Origin: Pseudomonadota bacterium
GTDB lineage: Bacteria > Pseudomonadota > Gammaproteobacteria > Steroidobacterales > Woeseiaceae
Length of the DNA: 64,000 nucleotides
Assembly: GCA_022560695.1 (NCBI GenBank)
Contig: JADFSP010000002.1
Coordinates: 98,916 to 162,915 of the forward strand
Direction of reading: 5' to 3'
Shown: positions 1 to 9,416 of the stretch, in pieces
Layout: each line of letters begins with the position of its first letter
Numbering within the stretch: position 1 is the stretch's first letter
Notes under the pieces: generated by a model
What the model saw: the letters and a program-made list of their open reading frames with translations, nothing else
Database searches by the model: none
Told to the model about the DNA's origin: nothing
Translations under genes and position numbers: made by a program

Positions 1-284
1 TCCCAAAGCGTGTCGCCAACCTGGACGACGTACTCATTGGGGTGACCCTCAGCCAGTGGCGACGAGCTGCCGATGCGCTCGACAACGGGTCCACCGTAGC
101 TCGCTGTCGCACCGCTGCCGGTCGTTGCCTCGGACGATGACTGCGAAGACGCCCTGACCGGGCCTGCGCTGTAGGGATCGTCGTCCTTCGAAAACGGATT
201 CAGGGAGCAACTTGCGAGCGTCGCGGCTAGCGCGACAGCAGTAAGGCGTAGACTAAAATTCGAACAGTGTTTGCGAAGGAACAT
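1..284 (-). CDS. LysM-domain lipoprotein, N-terminal part (cut by window edge)
   Basis: The gene runs off the left edge. Reading leftwards from ATG at 284, 94 residues are visible: a short basic start, a hydrophobic stretch, a lipobox LASC with the acceptor Cys at residue 26, a Ser/Thr/Gly-rich linker, and then YVVQVGDTLW, the opening of a LysM peptidoglycan-binding repeat. It should be an envelope lipoprotein that binds peptidoglycan. An in-frame ATG at 302 would add six residues; neither start has a good ribosome site, and 284 gives the more normal signal peptide. It is divergent from def, the arrangement found in many gammaproteobacteria. The full domain set cannot be seen. Confidence 0.85.
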   Translation of the reverse strand, partial: MFLRKHCSNFSLRLTAVALAATLASCSLNPFSKDDDPYSAGPVRASSQSSSEATTGSGATASYGGPVVERIGSSSPLAEGHPNEYVVQVGDTLW

Positions 285-338
285 GATGCGCGGGTGCTCC
301 ATATAAACGGGTTCAGACCGGTGCTTATCAGGCGTTGC

Positions 339-344
339 TATAAT
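339..344 (+). promoter_or_regulatory. possible -10 element (TATAAT) in the lysM/def divergent region
   Basis: A perfect TATAAT lies in the 264-base region between lysM and def. No convincing -35 box stands 16-18 bases upstream, so this is only a candidate. If used rightwards it would give def a leader of about 215 bases. The rest of the gap holds no gene that I can see, only a small AACCG/CGGTT hairpin near 459-475. Confidence 0.3.
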
Positions 345-566
345 ATGTCGTTCCGGCATTGCCGGGGCTGCTAATTACGTCACATTTTCGGCCGTGGGAG
401 TGCTGCGGAAGGCCGACTGACTGGCGGCATTTTGTGACATCTTATTCAATAAAGTCAACCGTTTAGGCGGTTTTCGCAGCTTATTGACCTGCGAACACGG
501 TAAATTCATTATGTTGCACCGGGGCTATTGTGCTCCGCTCGCGACTGATTTCATCCCCAGGGAATT

Positions 567-1085
567 ATGGCAATACTCTCAATTTTGGAATTTCCGGATC
601 CACGGCTCAGAAAGACAGCAAGGCGGGTCAGCAAGGTCGACGACGATTTACGCAGGCTGATCGACGATATGTTCGAGACAATGTATGCGGCGCCGGGCAT
701 CGGTCTGGCCGCGACGCAGGTCAACATCCACAGGCGGCTGTTCATTGCCGATGTATCCGCGGATCAGACTGAACCATACGCCCTCATCAACCCGGAAATC
801 CTCGAAAAGGACGGCGTTATCGTGACCGAAGAAGGCTGCCTGTCGGTGCCGGGCTATTACGAAGAGGTAGAGCGGGCCGAACATATACGCGTGCGCTTCG
901 AAAATCGCGACGGCGAGCAAGTCGAGATGGAAGCGAAGGGGCTGCTTGCGGTCTGCATCCAGCACGAGGTCGATCATCTCGATGGCAAGCTGTTCGTCGA
1001 CTACCTGTCGGAAGCCAGGCGGCAGCAGATCCGCAAACGCCTGATCAGGGATCGCCGCCACCAGTCCACCGCGGATGTGGCATGA
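567..1085 (+). CDS. def: peptide deformylase
   Basis: Removes the formyl group from the N-terminal formyl-methionine of new proteins; a cytoplasmic metalloenzyme. The 172 residues carry all three family motifs in order: GIGLAATQ (44-51), EEGCLSVP (88-95, metal ligand Cys91) and HEVDH (133-137, two His ligands and the catalytic Glu). Length is normal for the family. The ATG at 567 follows an AGGGA ribosome site. It leads the operon def-fmt-rsmB-DUF4390-ntrY-ntrX; pairing with fmt is the classic arrangement because one enzyme undoes the formylation made by the other. Confidence 0.97.
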   Translation: MAILSILEFPDPRLRKTARRVSKVDDDLRRLIDDMFETMYAAPGIGLAATQVNIHRRLFIADVSADQTEPYALINPEILEKDGVIVTEEGCLSVPGYYEEVERAEHIRVRFENRDGEQVEMEAKGLLAVCIQHEVDHLDGKLFVDYLSEARRQQIRKRLIRDRRHQSTADVA

Positions 1086-1121
1086 GTTTGCGCTGCGGGT
1101 AGCGACAGCAAGCGGGCTCTG

Positions 1122-2054
1122 ATGACGCACCCTAAAGTCCTGTTCGCCGGTACGCCGGATTTTGCGCTCGCGTCGTTGCAGGCGCTGATCGCGTCGGGTG
1201 TCAGACCGGTCGCCGTGTTGACGCAGCCCGACCGTCCGGCGGGTCGCGGCAAGCGCCTGACGCCGAGCCCGGTCAAGCGTCTTGCCGATGAACTCGGGAT
1301 CCCTGTGCTGCAACCCGCCCGCCTGGGCGATCCTGCCGTCAGCAGCGAACTCGAAAGTCTTGAGCCGGATCTCATGATCGTCGTTGCCTATGGTCTGCTT
1401 CTGCCGCAGAGCGTGCTCGATATTCCGGCCAGGGGTTGCCTGAACGTTCACGCGTCGGTGTTGCCGCGGTGGCGCGGTGCTGCGCCGATAGCGGCGGCGA
1501 TACTCGCCGGCGACGCGCAGACTGGCGTCAGCCTGATGGCGATGACAGCCGGCCTGGACAGCGGCCCGGTTTACGCCAGCGCAAGGCTGGCCATAGGCGC
1601 TCGTGAGACGGCCAGCGAGCTGCACGATCGCCTTGCCGATCTGGGAAGCCAGTTATTGCTCCGGCACCTGGACGCCATTGTCGATGGCTCGCTCGTGGCG
1701 GTGCCCCAGGATGAATCCTGCTCAACGTACGCGGGCAAGATCAACACTCAAGACGCCGTCATGGACTGGAGTCGCCCAGCGATCGAATTGCAGCGCCTGG
1801 TGCTGGCTTTCAATGCCGTACCCGGCGCCTGGTTCATGCTCGACGATGAGCGCATCAAGTGCTGGGAGGCCGAGGCGATTGCGGGCGTCAATTGCGGGGC
1901 GGGATGGGTCGTTTCGGCCGGTCAGGACGGCATCGTCGTCGCTTGCGGAGAAGGCGCGCTGCGCCTGACGTCGCTGCAGCGGCCGGGGAAACGACGCGTG
2001 GCGGCACGTGAATTCGCGGCACAGATCAATATGCGCGACCGGCGCCTCGGCTGA
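1122..2054 (+). CDS. fmt: methionyl-tRNA formyltransferase
   Basis: Formylates Met-tRNAfMet with 10-formyl-tetrahydrofolate to make the initiator tRNA. The 310-residue protein has the N-terminal formyltransferase fold with the catalytic triad Asn108, His110 (NVHASVLP) and Asp146 (TAGLDSGPV), and a C-terminal tRNA-binding domain starting around residue 205. Length matches the family. It follows def after 36 bases and precedes rsmB by 11, so co-transcription is likely. Confidence 0.97.
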   Translation: MTHPKVLFAGTPDFALASLQALIASGVRPVAVLTQPDRPAGRGKRLTPSPVKRLADELGIPVLQPARLGDPAVSSELESLEPDLMIVVAYGLLLPQSVLDIPARGCLNVHASVLPRWRGAAPIAAAILAGDAQTGVSLMAMTAGLDSGPVYASARLAIGARETASELHDRLADLGSQLLLRHLDAIVDGSLVAVPQDESCSTYAGKINTQDAVMDWSRPAIELQRLVLAFNAVPGAWFMLDDERIKCWEAEAIAGVNCGAGWVVSAGQDGIVVACGEGALRLTSLQRPGKRRVAAREFAAQINMRDRRLG

Positions 2055-2065
2055 GGGCCGGCGGC

Positions 2066-3391
2066 ATGGACAGGAAAAAGGGCGCACGGCTAAGGGCGGC
2101 GGCTGCAGAAGTTGTCGATGCAGTGGTGGCGCGTGGGCGCTCACTCGATGCTGCACTGGCGGCCGGCGAATCGCGCATTGCCGCCGAGGATCATGCTCTG
2201 CTGCGCATGCTCAGCTTTGGCACGCTGAGGCACCATTGGCGGCTGCAGTCGTGGATCGACGTACTCGTCGATCGACCTGTCAGGGGGCGCGACAGCGTCA
2301 TTAACGCGCTGCTGGCCGTTGGACTTTTTCAACTTAGCGAGACCCGCATCCCCGATCATGCCGCCGTGTCGCAGACCGTGGAGGCCGCCCGGCTGCTGCG
2401 GCGTCCGAAGCTGGCCGGATTACTGAATGCGGTCTTGCGCCAGTTTGTCCGCGACAACATGGCCGAGACAGAGCTCCGCGGCGATGAAGCAATCTTCGAT
2501 CATCCGCAATGGCTCATCGATGCTTTCGCGCGCGACTGGCCCGACGACTGGAAAGACATTCTGACGGCCAACAATGCCCGTGCTCCAATGTGGTTGCGGG
2601 TCAATTCTCAACACACATCAGCGGCCGAGTATGTCGGGCAACTTGCGGCGCAGGATATCGGCAGCAGCAGCCTGACGGGCCTGCCCGCGGCGGTGCGACT
2701 GCACGAACCGCTGGCTGTCGCTGAGCTGCCCGGATTCGCCGACGGGCATGTCTCTGTGCAGGATGCCGCCGCGCAACTTGCGGCGCCCTGGTTGCTCGAC
2801 GGCATTCGCGGGCGGGTGCTCGATGCCTGCGCGGCACCGGGAGGCAAGAGCGGACATTTACTGGAACTCGGCGGCCCGGAGATCACTCTGACATGTATCG
2901 ACAAGGACGAGGCGCGCACGGCGGACTTGTCGTCGAACCTGACTCGACTTGGCCTTGCTGCAACCGTTCGGACAGCCGATGCATCAAATCCACAGTCGTG
3001 GTGGGACGGACAGCCGTTTGCTGCGATTCTGCTCGACGCTCCGTGCTCGGCGAGCGGCGTGATTCGCCGTCATCCGGACATCAAATTGCTACGGCGGGAA
3101 AGCGATATCGTGGCGCTCGCCCGACAGCAATTTGCGTTGCTTGGCGCATTATGGCCGCTGCTGGCGTCCGGTGGACGCCTGCTGTATGTAAGTTGTTCGG
3201 TGTTCGCGACCGAAAACGACGCGGTCGTGGGTCGATTTCTAGAGGAGACTGGCGACGCGCGCGTGAATGACGTGTTGCAAAATAACAACATCCGCGATTT
3301 AATGCAGCGGACGGCGTGTGGATACCAGATTCTGCCAGGTAAGTTCGAACTGGACGGCTTTTACTACGCATGCCTTGAGAAGGTTAACTGA
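2066..3391 (+). CDS. rsmB: 16S rRNA (cytosine(967)-C(5))-methyltransferase
   Basis: Methylates C967 of 16S rRNA using S-adenosylmethionine. The 441 residues contain an N-terminal NusB-like RNA-binding domain (about 1-140) and a C-terminal Rossmann methyltransferase domain with the SAM motif DACAAPGGKSGH near 250. The two conserved cysteines are present: Cys327 in DAPCSASG and Cys377 in YVSCSVF, the latter equivalent to the nucleophile of the family. Length and Cys spacing match E. coli RsmB. It lies 11 bases after fmt and 3 bases before the DUF4390 gene. Confidence 0.96.
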   Translation: MDRKKGARLRAAAAEVVDAVVARGRSLDAALAAGESRIAAEDHALLRMLSFGTLRHHWRLQSWIDVLVDRPVRGRDSVINALLAVGLFQLSETRIPDHAAVSQTVEAARLLRRPKLAGLLNAVLRQFVRDNMAETELRGDEAIFDHPQWLIDAFARDWPDDWKDILTANNARAPMWLRVNSQHTSAAEYVGQLAAQDIGSSSLTGLPAAVRLHEPLAVAELPGFADGHVSVQDAAAQLAAPWLLDGIRGRVLDACAAPGGKSGHLLELGGPEITLTCIDKDEARTADLSSNLTRLGLAATVRTADASNPQSWWDGQPFAAILLDAPCSASGVIRRHPDIKLLRRESDIVALARQQFALLGALWPLLASGGRLLYVSCSVFATENDAVVGRFLEETGDARVNDVLQNNNIRDLMQRTACGYQILPGKFELDGFYYACLEKVN

Positions 3392-3394
3392 ACG

Positions 3395-3997
3395 ATGTTG
3401 CAAACCATGCTCTGCAACCATGGCCGGAAATTACGTCGCGCAGCCGTCGCGATGCTCGTCGTGGTTGTTGCAGGCGCCGGCTTTGCCCAGGAACCGATAG
3501 AACGAGAGGGTTATTTCGAGGTGCGCTCGGCAACGACGAAACTATTCGCGGGTGTCCACATTCTGGACGCGCGACTGCAACTTGTCCTGAGCAGTGAGGC
3601 GTTGAATGCGCTGAACAGCGGCGTACCGCTGACGATCGAATTGCAGATGCAGGTCATTCGTGTGCGGAGATTTTATATTGATGCAATCGACGCGGAGCTC
3701 GCGGTCAGATTCGAGCTCGAATACCGCCCCCTGAGTCAGCGATACATAGTTCGCAATCTGAACAGCAGCGATCAGGATTCCTTCGCAACACTTTACTCGG
3801 CATTGAACAGCCTCGGTCGTGTGCAGGGATTTCCGGTCATTGACGAGGCGCTGCTAGACCCCAACAAGGTGTATCGCGTTCGATTACGTGCTCTGCTCAA
3901 CACGCAACAGTATTCGGCGCCACTTCGATTGCTGTTTTTCTGGCGCGATCAGTGGCAACTGAAAAGCGAGTGGTTCGAATGGTTACTCGAACGATAA
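3395..3997 (+). CDS. DUF4390 exported protein
   Basis: A 200-residue protein with a cleavable-looking signal peptide (basic GRKLRR followed by a hydrophobic [16 protein letters not shown]) and a periplasmic domain beginning [14 protein letters not shown]. The domain matches my memory of DUF4390, a family usually encoded between rsmB and an NtrY-like kinase in gamma- and betaproteobacteria. Its function is unknown; the fixed position suggests that it works with the kinase that follows. It starts 3 bases after rsmB and overlaps the kinase gene, so translation is probably coupled. A second in-frame ATG lies at 3407. Confidence 0.85.
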   Translation: MLQTMLCNHGRKLRRAAVAMLVVVVAGAGFAQEPIEREGYFEVRSATTKLFAGVHILDARLQLVLSSEALNALNSGVPLTIELQMQVIRVRRFYIDAIDAELAVRFELEYRPLSQRYIVRNLNSSDQDSFATLYSALNSLGRVQGFPVIDEALLDPNKVYRVRLRALLNTQQYSAPLRLLFFWRDQWQLKSEWFEWLLER

Positions 3998-6210
3998 AAA
4001 GAGCGTTCTCCGCATTCCTTGCCGGTACCGGCGTGTTGCTCGTGATTGTCGCCCTGATCCTGCTCAGCGTCACTGCACAAAACTCGGAGGAATTTGACCG
4101 TCTGCATAACATGATTCTCGCGGTCAACGTGGCCGGCGTAGTCGTTCTGTTCATACTGCTCGTAGGAAACCTGGCGCGCCTGGTGCGTGAGTACCGCGAG
4201 CATGTGCCGGGAACGAGGCTCAAGGCACGCATCATGGGCATGTTCGTCGGCCTGGCCGTGCTGCCGCTGCTCGTCGTGTTCTATTTCTCCATTCAGTTCA
4301 TCAATCGGGGCATCGATACATGGTTTAACGTCGAGGTTGAGGAGGGTCTCGAGAGTGCACTCAAACTGAGTCGCGCCGCGCTTGAACTGCAAATGCGCGG
4401 GCACTTGTACGCGACGCAAAATGCCGCCAGACGCCTGGCAAGGGTCAGCGATCAACAGGTGGTTTTCGAACTCAGCATGCTGCGGCGTGAAAGTGGTGCG
4501 AGCGAAATGACGCTGTATAGCAACAACAACCATATTGTTGCAAGCAGTTCCGACAGTTCGTCTGCGAGCTTGCCGAGGCATCTCAGCGACGAAGTCATAC
4601 TGCAACTGCAGCAGGGTCGGCCGTTCGTGAGCCTCGATCCTCTCGATACAGGCAGCTTCGAAATTCGCACTGCGGTGCCCTTCACCATCCCGGGCCGAAC
4701 CGAGCCGATCGGCGTCGTGCAGGCGCACTTTCCGGTGACCGCGCGCATTGGGCGCATGGCCAACAGCGTTGACAAGTCCTATCGGGAATATCAGCAGCTT
4801 GTCTTCCTGCGCGAGCCGTTGAAGAGTACGTTTACGCTGACCTTGACAGTTGTGCTGTTGCTCAGCCTGCTTGCGGCGATCTATGGCGCATTCGTGTTGT
4901 CGCGCAGACTCGTGGCGCCCATACAGGATCTGGTCGCAGGTACACGCGCTGTTGCGGAGGGCAACTTCGATACGCTCCTGCCGACGCCGACCCGGGATGA
5001 AATCGGTTTCCTGATCAACTCATTCAACGACATGACGCAGCGACTGGCTACGGCTCGCCGCGAGGCCAGTCTGAATCAGGCACTCGTCGAGGCGGAACGA
5101 ACCAACCTTGAAGTCATACTGGCGAGGCTGTCGACAGGCGTCGTCGCGCTTGACGCCGACCTTCGAATTCGCACGGCCAATCAGGCCTCCGGGGCCATTT
5201 TGAACGTGGACCTCGAAAATCGCATCGGTGAGTTTCTGCCCGATGTCGCGCGCGGCGAGCCGTTGCTCGAACAGTTTGTTGATGTTGCCCAGGTGCACCT
5301 CAATGCGGGCGAAACCGAATGGCGCGAACAAATCGTGCTTCGCGGTGAAGTCGGGCGCCGCGTTCTTACATGTGCCTGCACTACGTTACCCGGCGACGAG
5401 AACCGGCCAGCCGGTTATGTCGTCGTATTTGACGACATCACGGCATTGTTGCAGGCACAGCGCGATGCGGCGTGGGGTGAAGTTGCCAGACGACTCGCGC
5501 ATGAAATCAAAAACCCGTTGACACCGATTCAACTGTCGGCTGAACGCCTCCGGCGCAAGTACCTGGCGTCGATGTCTAAGGACGAGGCGCAACTTCTGGA
5601 CCGGGCGACGCACACGATCGTGCAGCAGGTCGAGGCGATGAAGGAAATGGTCAACGCGTTTAGCGACTATGCTCGCGCACCCGACATGGACTTCGACTTC
5701 TTCGATATCGACAAGCTCGTGCACGAGGTTGTGGACTTGTATCGTGCACAGGATAGTGGCATTGAAATCGTAGTGACGACGGATCCCTCGATGCCGAATA
5801 TCGAAGCGGACATCGGTCGCGTGCGGCAGATGCTGCACAATCTCCTGCGCAATGCGGTCGAAGCTCTGGAAAACGTCAAGGACGGGCGTATCGACGTTCA
5901 TGCGAGCGCAGCGGAAATTGATGGCATAGATGTCGTACAGATCAAAGTCGAGGACAACGGTCCGGGCTTCAACACGGATTCAGTCAGCCAGGTCTTCGAT
6001 CCGTATGTAACGACGAAACCGAAAGGTACGGGTCTTGGCCTTGCGATTGTGAAGAAACTGGTCGAGGAACATGTTGGCACCATCCGGGCCGATAACCGCA
6101 AGCAAGGCGGGGCAATCATCAGCATTCGCTTGCCTGTCAACGATGCAGCTCGCGCGGCGATGATTGCCAGGGCACCGGGGCTGGCCGAAAAGAGGAGAGA
6201 GAGAGCATGA
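3952..6210 (+). CDS. NtrY-like sensor histidine kinase
   Basis: Membrane sensor kinase of the NtrY type. In order: hydrophobic segments near residues 20-42, 56-74 and 93-115, a long periplasmic region, a further membrane segment near 286-310, HAMP (about 310-365), PAS (about 370-490), a histidine-kinase box [11 protein letters not shown] with phospho-accepting His517, and an ATPase domain with the N box around Asn634, DNGPGF at 668 and GTGLGLAI near 697. The longest frame starts with GTG at 3952; ATG at 3979 (MVTRTIKR) is an equally good start, and both overlap the DUF4390 gene. The cognate regulator overlaps its stop codon by four bases. The stimulus is not evident; NtrY relatives sense nitrogen or redox state. 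Confidence 0.9.
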   Translation: MATEKRVVRMVTRTIKRAFSAFLAGTGVLLVIVALILLSVTAQNSEEFDRLHNMILAVNVAGVVVLFILLVGNLARLVREYREHVPGTRLKARIMGMFVGLAVLPLLVVFYFSIQFINRGIDTWFNVEVEEGLESALKLSRAALELQMRGHLYATQNAARRLARVSDQQVVFELSMLRRESGASEMTLYSNNNHIVASSSDSSSASLPRHLSDEVILQLQQGRPFVSLDPLDTGSFEIRTAVPFTIPGRTEPIGVVQAHFPVTARIGRMANSVDKSYREYQQLVFLREPLKSTFTLTLTVVLLLSLLAAIYGAFVLSRRLVAPIQDLVAGTRAVAEGNFDTLLPTPTRDEIGFLINSFNDMTQRLATARREASLNQALVEAERTNLEVILARLSTGVVALDADLRIRTANQASGAILNVDLENRIGEFLPDVARGEPLLEQFVDVAQVHLNAGETEWREQIVLRGEVGRRVLTCACTTLPGDENRPAGYVVVFDDITALLQAQRDAAWGEVARRLAHEIKNPLTPIQLSAERLRRKYLASMSKDEAQLLDRATHTIVQQVEAMKEMVNAFSDYARAPDMDFDFFDIDKLVHEVVDLYRAQDSGIEIVVTTDPSMPNIEADIGRVRQMLHNLLRNAVEALENVKDGRIDVHASAAEIDGIDVVQIKVEDNGPGFNTDSVSQVFDPYVTTKPKGTGLGLAIVKKLVEEHVGTIRADNRKQGGAIISIRLPVNDAARAAMIARAPGLAEKRRERA

Positions 6211-7574
6211 GTAACTCTGCTGTGCTCGTGGTCGACGATGAAGCCGACATTCGCGCACTGATTCAGGAAATCCTGTCGGAAGAGGGCTATGGCGTCACCG
6301 TCGCGGCGAACGCCGAAGATGCCCGCAATGCGCGAGGCGCGCAGAAGTTCGACCTGATCTTGCTCGACATCTGGATGCCCGATACGGACGGCATAACGCT
6401 ACTGCGGGAGTGGTCCGATAGCGGCGATCTGAACTGTCCGGTCGTCGTCATGTCCGGACATGGCACCGTGGACACGGCTGTTGAGGCCACCCGTCTGGGT
6501 GCCTACGACTTCGTTGAGAAACCGTTGTCGCTCGCCAAGTTGTTGCGCACGGTCGAGGGCGCGCTCGACTCGGCCGGCAAGCAATCGACCAAAGCCCGCA
6601 GCATGTTGCCGTCACTGCTGACACCCGTTGGGCGCAGTCAGTTGATGCAGGCACTTCGCGAGAAGGTGCAGCAATATGCGCGCCACGATGCGTCGGTTCT
6701 TTTCAGCGGCGAACCCGGTACCGGGCGCAGCGCCTTCGCGCGCTACATGCATGCGTTGAGCCGGCGTAGCGATGAGCCGCTGATCAGCGTGACCGGAGCA
6801 TCCCTGACTGACAGCAATGTCGAAGAACAACTGCTGGGGAGCGAACAGGACGGGGAGGTCCACATGGGCGCGTTCGAGAAAGCGGGTCGCGGCACACTGC
6901 TCATCGACGAACTGGCCGACCTCAACGACGCTGCGCAGAAAATTCTCCTGGGCGTACTCGAAGATGGGATATTCACGCGCATTGGCGGCAGAGATCCGGT
7001 CAAACTCGAAGCCCGTATCGTTGCTACTGTCAGTGCAGACCAAGAGACCAGGGTCGAGAGGGGCGAGCTGCGCCGTGATCTTCTTGCACATCTGAATGTC
7101 CTCGGTCTCAAGGTGCCGCCGCTGCGTGAGTACGCGGAGGATATTCCCGAGTTGCTGACGTACTACGTCGATAAATTTGTCGACTCGGATGGACTTACTT
7201 TCCGGCGCTTCACGGTTGCGGCCCAGAATCGATTGCGAAATTATCCATGGCCCGACAATGTCCGGGAACTCAAGAACCTGGTCAGACGCCTGCTGCTTAC
7301 AGGGACAGACGAGGACATTTCGCTTGAGGAAGTCGAGACAGAAATCAAAGGGAGCACGCCGACAGACGCGCCGCTGATAAAGCAGGACCTGCTTGCTCTG
7401 CCGCTCAGAGAGGCGCGCGAACAGTTCGAACGCGCCTACCTGCGACAGCAACTGGCGTTATGCGACGGCAAGGTCAGTCAATTGGCGAAACGCGTCGGCA
7501 TGGAACGCACGCATCTCTACCGCAAGCTGCGATCGCTGGGCGTCGACTTCAAGTCGGTCTCGGCCGAGGATTGA
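6207..7574 (+). CDS. NtrX-like response regulator with a degenerate AAA+ domain
   Basis: Response regulator of the NtrC/NtrX group, partner of the kinase that it overlaps (ATGA). Receiver domain 1-120 with phospho-acceptor Asp54 (LLDIWMPD); AAA+ domain about 140-365 with Walker A GEPGTGRS (168-175) and Walker B LLIDE (231-235); C-terminal Fis-type helix-turn-helix near 415-450. Two departures are visible. The GAFTGA loop that contacts sigma-54 is absent: the sequence goes from LLGSE straight through [12 protein letters not shown]. The Walker A lysine is arginine (GTGRS). It may therefore bind DNA without activating sigma-54 polymerase. Confidence 0.88.
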   Translation: MSNSAVLVVDDEADIRALIQEILSEEGYGVTVAANAEDARNARGAQKFDLILLDIWMPDTDGITLLREWSDSGDLNCPVVVMSGHGTVDTAVEATRLGAYDFVEKPLSLAKLLRTVEGALDSAGKQSTKARSMLPSLLTPVGRSQLMQALREKVQQYARHDASVLFSGEPGTGRSAFARYMHALSRRSDEPLISVTGASLTDSNVEEQLLGSEQDGEVHMGAFEKAGRGTLLIDELADLNDAAQKILLGVLEDGIFTRIGGRDPVKLEARIVATVSADQETRVERGELRRDLLAHLNVLGLKVPPLREYAEDIPELLTYYVDKFVDSDGLTFRRFTVAAQNRLRNYPWPDNVRELKNLVRRLLLTGTDEDISLEEVETEIKGSTPTDAPLIKQDLLALPLREAREQFERAYLRQQLALCDGKVSQLAKRVGMERTHLYRKLRSLGVDFKSVSAED

Positions 7575-7584
7575 TAAGCAGTAT

Positions 7585-7667
7585 GAGCCAGATGCCGGTA
7601 TGTACCGGCTCACTGCGGTCCTGATGGACCGCTTTATGTTTGGCCGACACATACCGGCATCTGGCTC
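7585..7667. repeat. nested inverted repeat between convergent operons
   Basis: A perfect 19-base inverted repeat: 7585-7603 (starting GAGCCAGATGCC) against 7649-7667. The 45-base interior holds a second perfect hairpin, GCGGTCC-TGAT-GGACCGC (7615-7632). The left arm also overlaps a third palindrome, GCCGGTA-TG-TACCGGC (7594-7609), so alternative folds are possible. It fills the gap between the ntrX-like and capA-like stop codons and covers one base of the latter. There is no T tract, so it is not a standard intrinsic terminator. It could block transcription from both sides or be a REP/MITE-like element. Confidence 0.85.
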
Positions 7668-8836
7668 TAGCGGGCGTCGTAGGTGGGTGCTGCGACTCGG
7701 GATCTCTCTGTCGGCGCCAGGTGGCCGTCGGAATGGAAGCGGATTCCGGGCTGGCCGAAGTCGTCGATGCTCAGGCTTCGAATGAGATTTAATGCACGAT
7801 GTTTGTCATCGATTGATGGCCCGTCCGGCCGGGCCTGCACCGTCGAGATGATCTGACCTTCCACGAACTTGCCATCACCGTCGAGCGTCGCGATCAACAG
7901 CGGCGCAATGCCCTTGATGCCGGCAACGCTGATGCCGTAATACGTCGCAAAATTTCCCAGGCTGTAGGCAATCAGCCGATGCTTGTAGCGCTCCATCGCA
8001 CGCACCACATGGGGGCCGTGGCCAATGACAAGATCAGCGCCGGCATCAACGACCATGCGTGCGAATCGAACGACGTCACCACGTGGTTCGTGGAGATATT
8101 CTTCTTCGGCAAACGGCAGGTGCATGACATCCTGACCTTCGGCCCCGCCATGAAAAGATACAATGACAATATCGTGTGACGCAGCGTAGTCACTGACCGT
8201 GTCACTCGTGAGTTCGTAGTCGAGCATCATGTTGGAATTTTTCGTGACCGCGAACGCGAGCACGGCGATCTGCAGACCGTTGACTTCGAAACTCGCGAAA
8301 TCGCCCTGCCGTCCGGAGTGATGCATGCCCGTGCGCCGCAACGCATCCATCGTCGATGTCCGGCCGTCTTCGCCAAAATCTCGTGCGTGGTTGTTCGCGA
8401 GACTCAGGACGTCGAAACCAGCGGCACGATACAGATGTGCATACCGGGTCGGTGATCGAAACAGGTAGCAGGCCTTCGGATTACTGCACTTTTTCGCGGG
8501 CTCGCCGCCATCGACGAGTACGCCCTCGAGGTTGCCGAACGCGATGTCGGCCGCCCAGATCCAGGGCGCCACCTGTGCCAGGAACGCGATGCCATCGTCG
8601 TCCGGTAAGTGGTTCTGCGGATAGTCGGTGCCTATCATCATGTCGCCGACGGCCGCGACGCTTAATCGCAGCGTGCTCTTGTCCACTTCGGCCGCTGCGA
8701 GCTGCGCACCGGTAACAGCATCGGCACCCGGCGCAGGGGTGTCCGGCAGTGCTGCGTGCCTTTCCGGAGGGGCGGCAGTGCAAGCCGCCATGCACAGCAG
8801 CACAACGCCGAGCGAACTGCGGTGCGCGTCAATCAC
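7667..8836 (-). CDS. CapA-family metallophosphatase-like lipoprotein
   Basis: A 389-residue CapA/PgsA-type protein, the family linked to poly-gamma-glutamate capsule formation and related to metallophosphoesterases. It opens with a lipoprotein signal (lipobox MAAC, Cys19). The core carries the family motifs GDMMIG, GNLEG, NNHARDFG, SFHGG, GHGPHV and SLGNF. It starts with GTG at 8836, overlapping the SPOR gene stop by eight bases, so it is translationally coupled. No PgsB/C synthetase lies nearby; a polyglutamate role is not supported and the substrate is unknown. Its stop codon touches the nested inverted repeat. Confidence 0.88.
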   Translation of the reverse strand: MIDAHRSSLGVVLLCMAACTAAPPERHAALPDTPAPGADAVTGAQLAAAEVDKSTLRLSVAAVGDMMIGTDYPQNHLPDDDGIAFLAQVAPWIWAADIAFGNLEGVLVDGGEPAKKCSNPKACYLFRSPTRYAHLYRAAGFDVLSLANNHARDFGEDGRTSTMDALRRTGMHHSGRQGDFASFEVNGLQIAVLAFAVTKNSNMMLDYELTSDTVSDYAASHDIVIVSFHGGAEGQDVMHLPFAEEEYLHEPRGDVVRFARMVVDAGADLVIGHGPHVVRAMERYKHRLIAYSLGNFATYYGISVAGIKGIAPLLIATLDGDGKFVEGQIISTVQARPDGPSIDDKHRALNLIRSLSIDDFGQPGIRFHSDGHLAPTERSRVAAPTYDAR

Positions 8837-9416
8837 CGAGGCGGATGCGCAAAACGTCGATGCGGGCCGCCCGCAGACGGCTCCTGAGGATGTTCAGTTC
8901 GCGGAGATCATCGATCGGTCCGATACGCACGCGATGATAGGTCTTGTCGTCGATCGTGACGCGCTGAATATTGGACTCGATACCTTGCAATGCAAGTTCG
9001 GCGCGACGCCGATCGGCATCGGCATAGGATGTAAAAGAGCCAGCCTGCAGTACATAAATACCGGGATCGACAACCGCCCGCGGCTCGACGTCTGCTGCAA
9101 CATCGGGCTCCTGTTCGGGAATGATGACCTCGAAATTCGGCAGCATCTCGTAGAAATCGAAGCGGCTCTTTTTCGGTGTCTCCATTTCAGCAGTACTTTC
9201 TACCTCGCCGTTGTTGTCGACAGCGAGGTTGTCTGCCGCGTCCTTTTGCGCGAAAGTCGGACTGCCGTCGGGATGGCGATCCTTGACATAAATAGCGAAT
9301 GCAACCGACAGTCCGATCGAGAGTCCGAACAGCATCCACAGCCATCCGGGATAGTCCTGTTTTCTCGTGCGCGATACGCTGCGTTTGCGAGTTCGCCGTT
9401 TCCTTTGCGCTGCCAT
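8829..9416 (-). CDS. SPOR-domain inner-membrane protein
   Basis: A 195-residue protein starting with ATG at 9416, which shares one base with the argS stop (TAATG). The N-terminus is strongly basic (AAQRKRRTRKRS), followed by one membrane segment (about 23-42, WLWMLFGLSIGLSVAF), a linker, and a C-terminal SPOR domain (about 118-192, GIYVLQAGSFTSYADADRRR to VRIGP). SPOR domains bind denuded peptidoglycan at division sites; FtsN-like proteins have this layout and are often encoded after argS. Topology predicts the SPOR domain in the periplasm. An FtsN role is likely but not proven. Confidence 0.88.
   Translation of the reverse strand: MAAQRKRRTRKRSVSRTRKQDYPGWLWMLFGLSIGLSVAFAIYVKDRHPDGSPTFAQKDAADNLAVDNNGEVESTAEMETPKKSRFDFYEMLPNFEVIIPEQEPDVAADVEPRAVVDPGIYVLQAGSFTSYADADRRRAELALQGIESNIQRVTIDDKTYHRVRIGPIDDLRELNILRSRLRAARIDVLRIRLGD

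Noticed and set aside
459..475. AACCG/CGGTT hairpin as terminator upstream of def
   Set aside because: Only five base pairs and no gene ends there; too weak to call.
648..1625. Long open frame on the minus strand across def and fmt
   Set aside because: It is the antisense of two certain genes; its composition is Arg/Ala-rich with no recognisable family, as expected of a shadow frame in GC-rich DNA.
7667..8836. Poly-gamma-glutamate capsule locus
   Set aside because: Only the CapA-like protein is present; no PgsB/PgsC ligase genes, so a capsule operon cannot be claimed.
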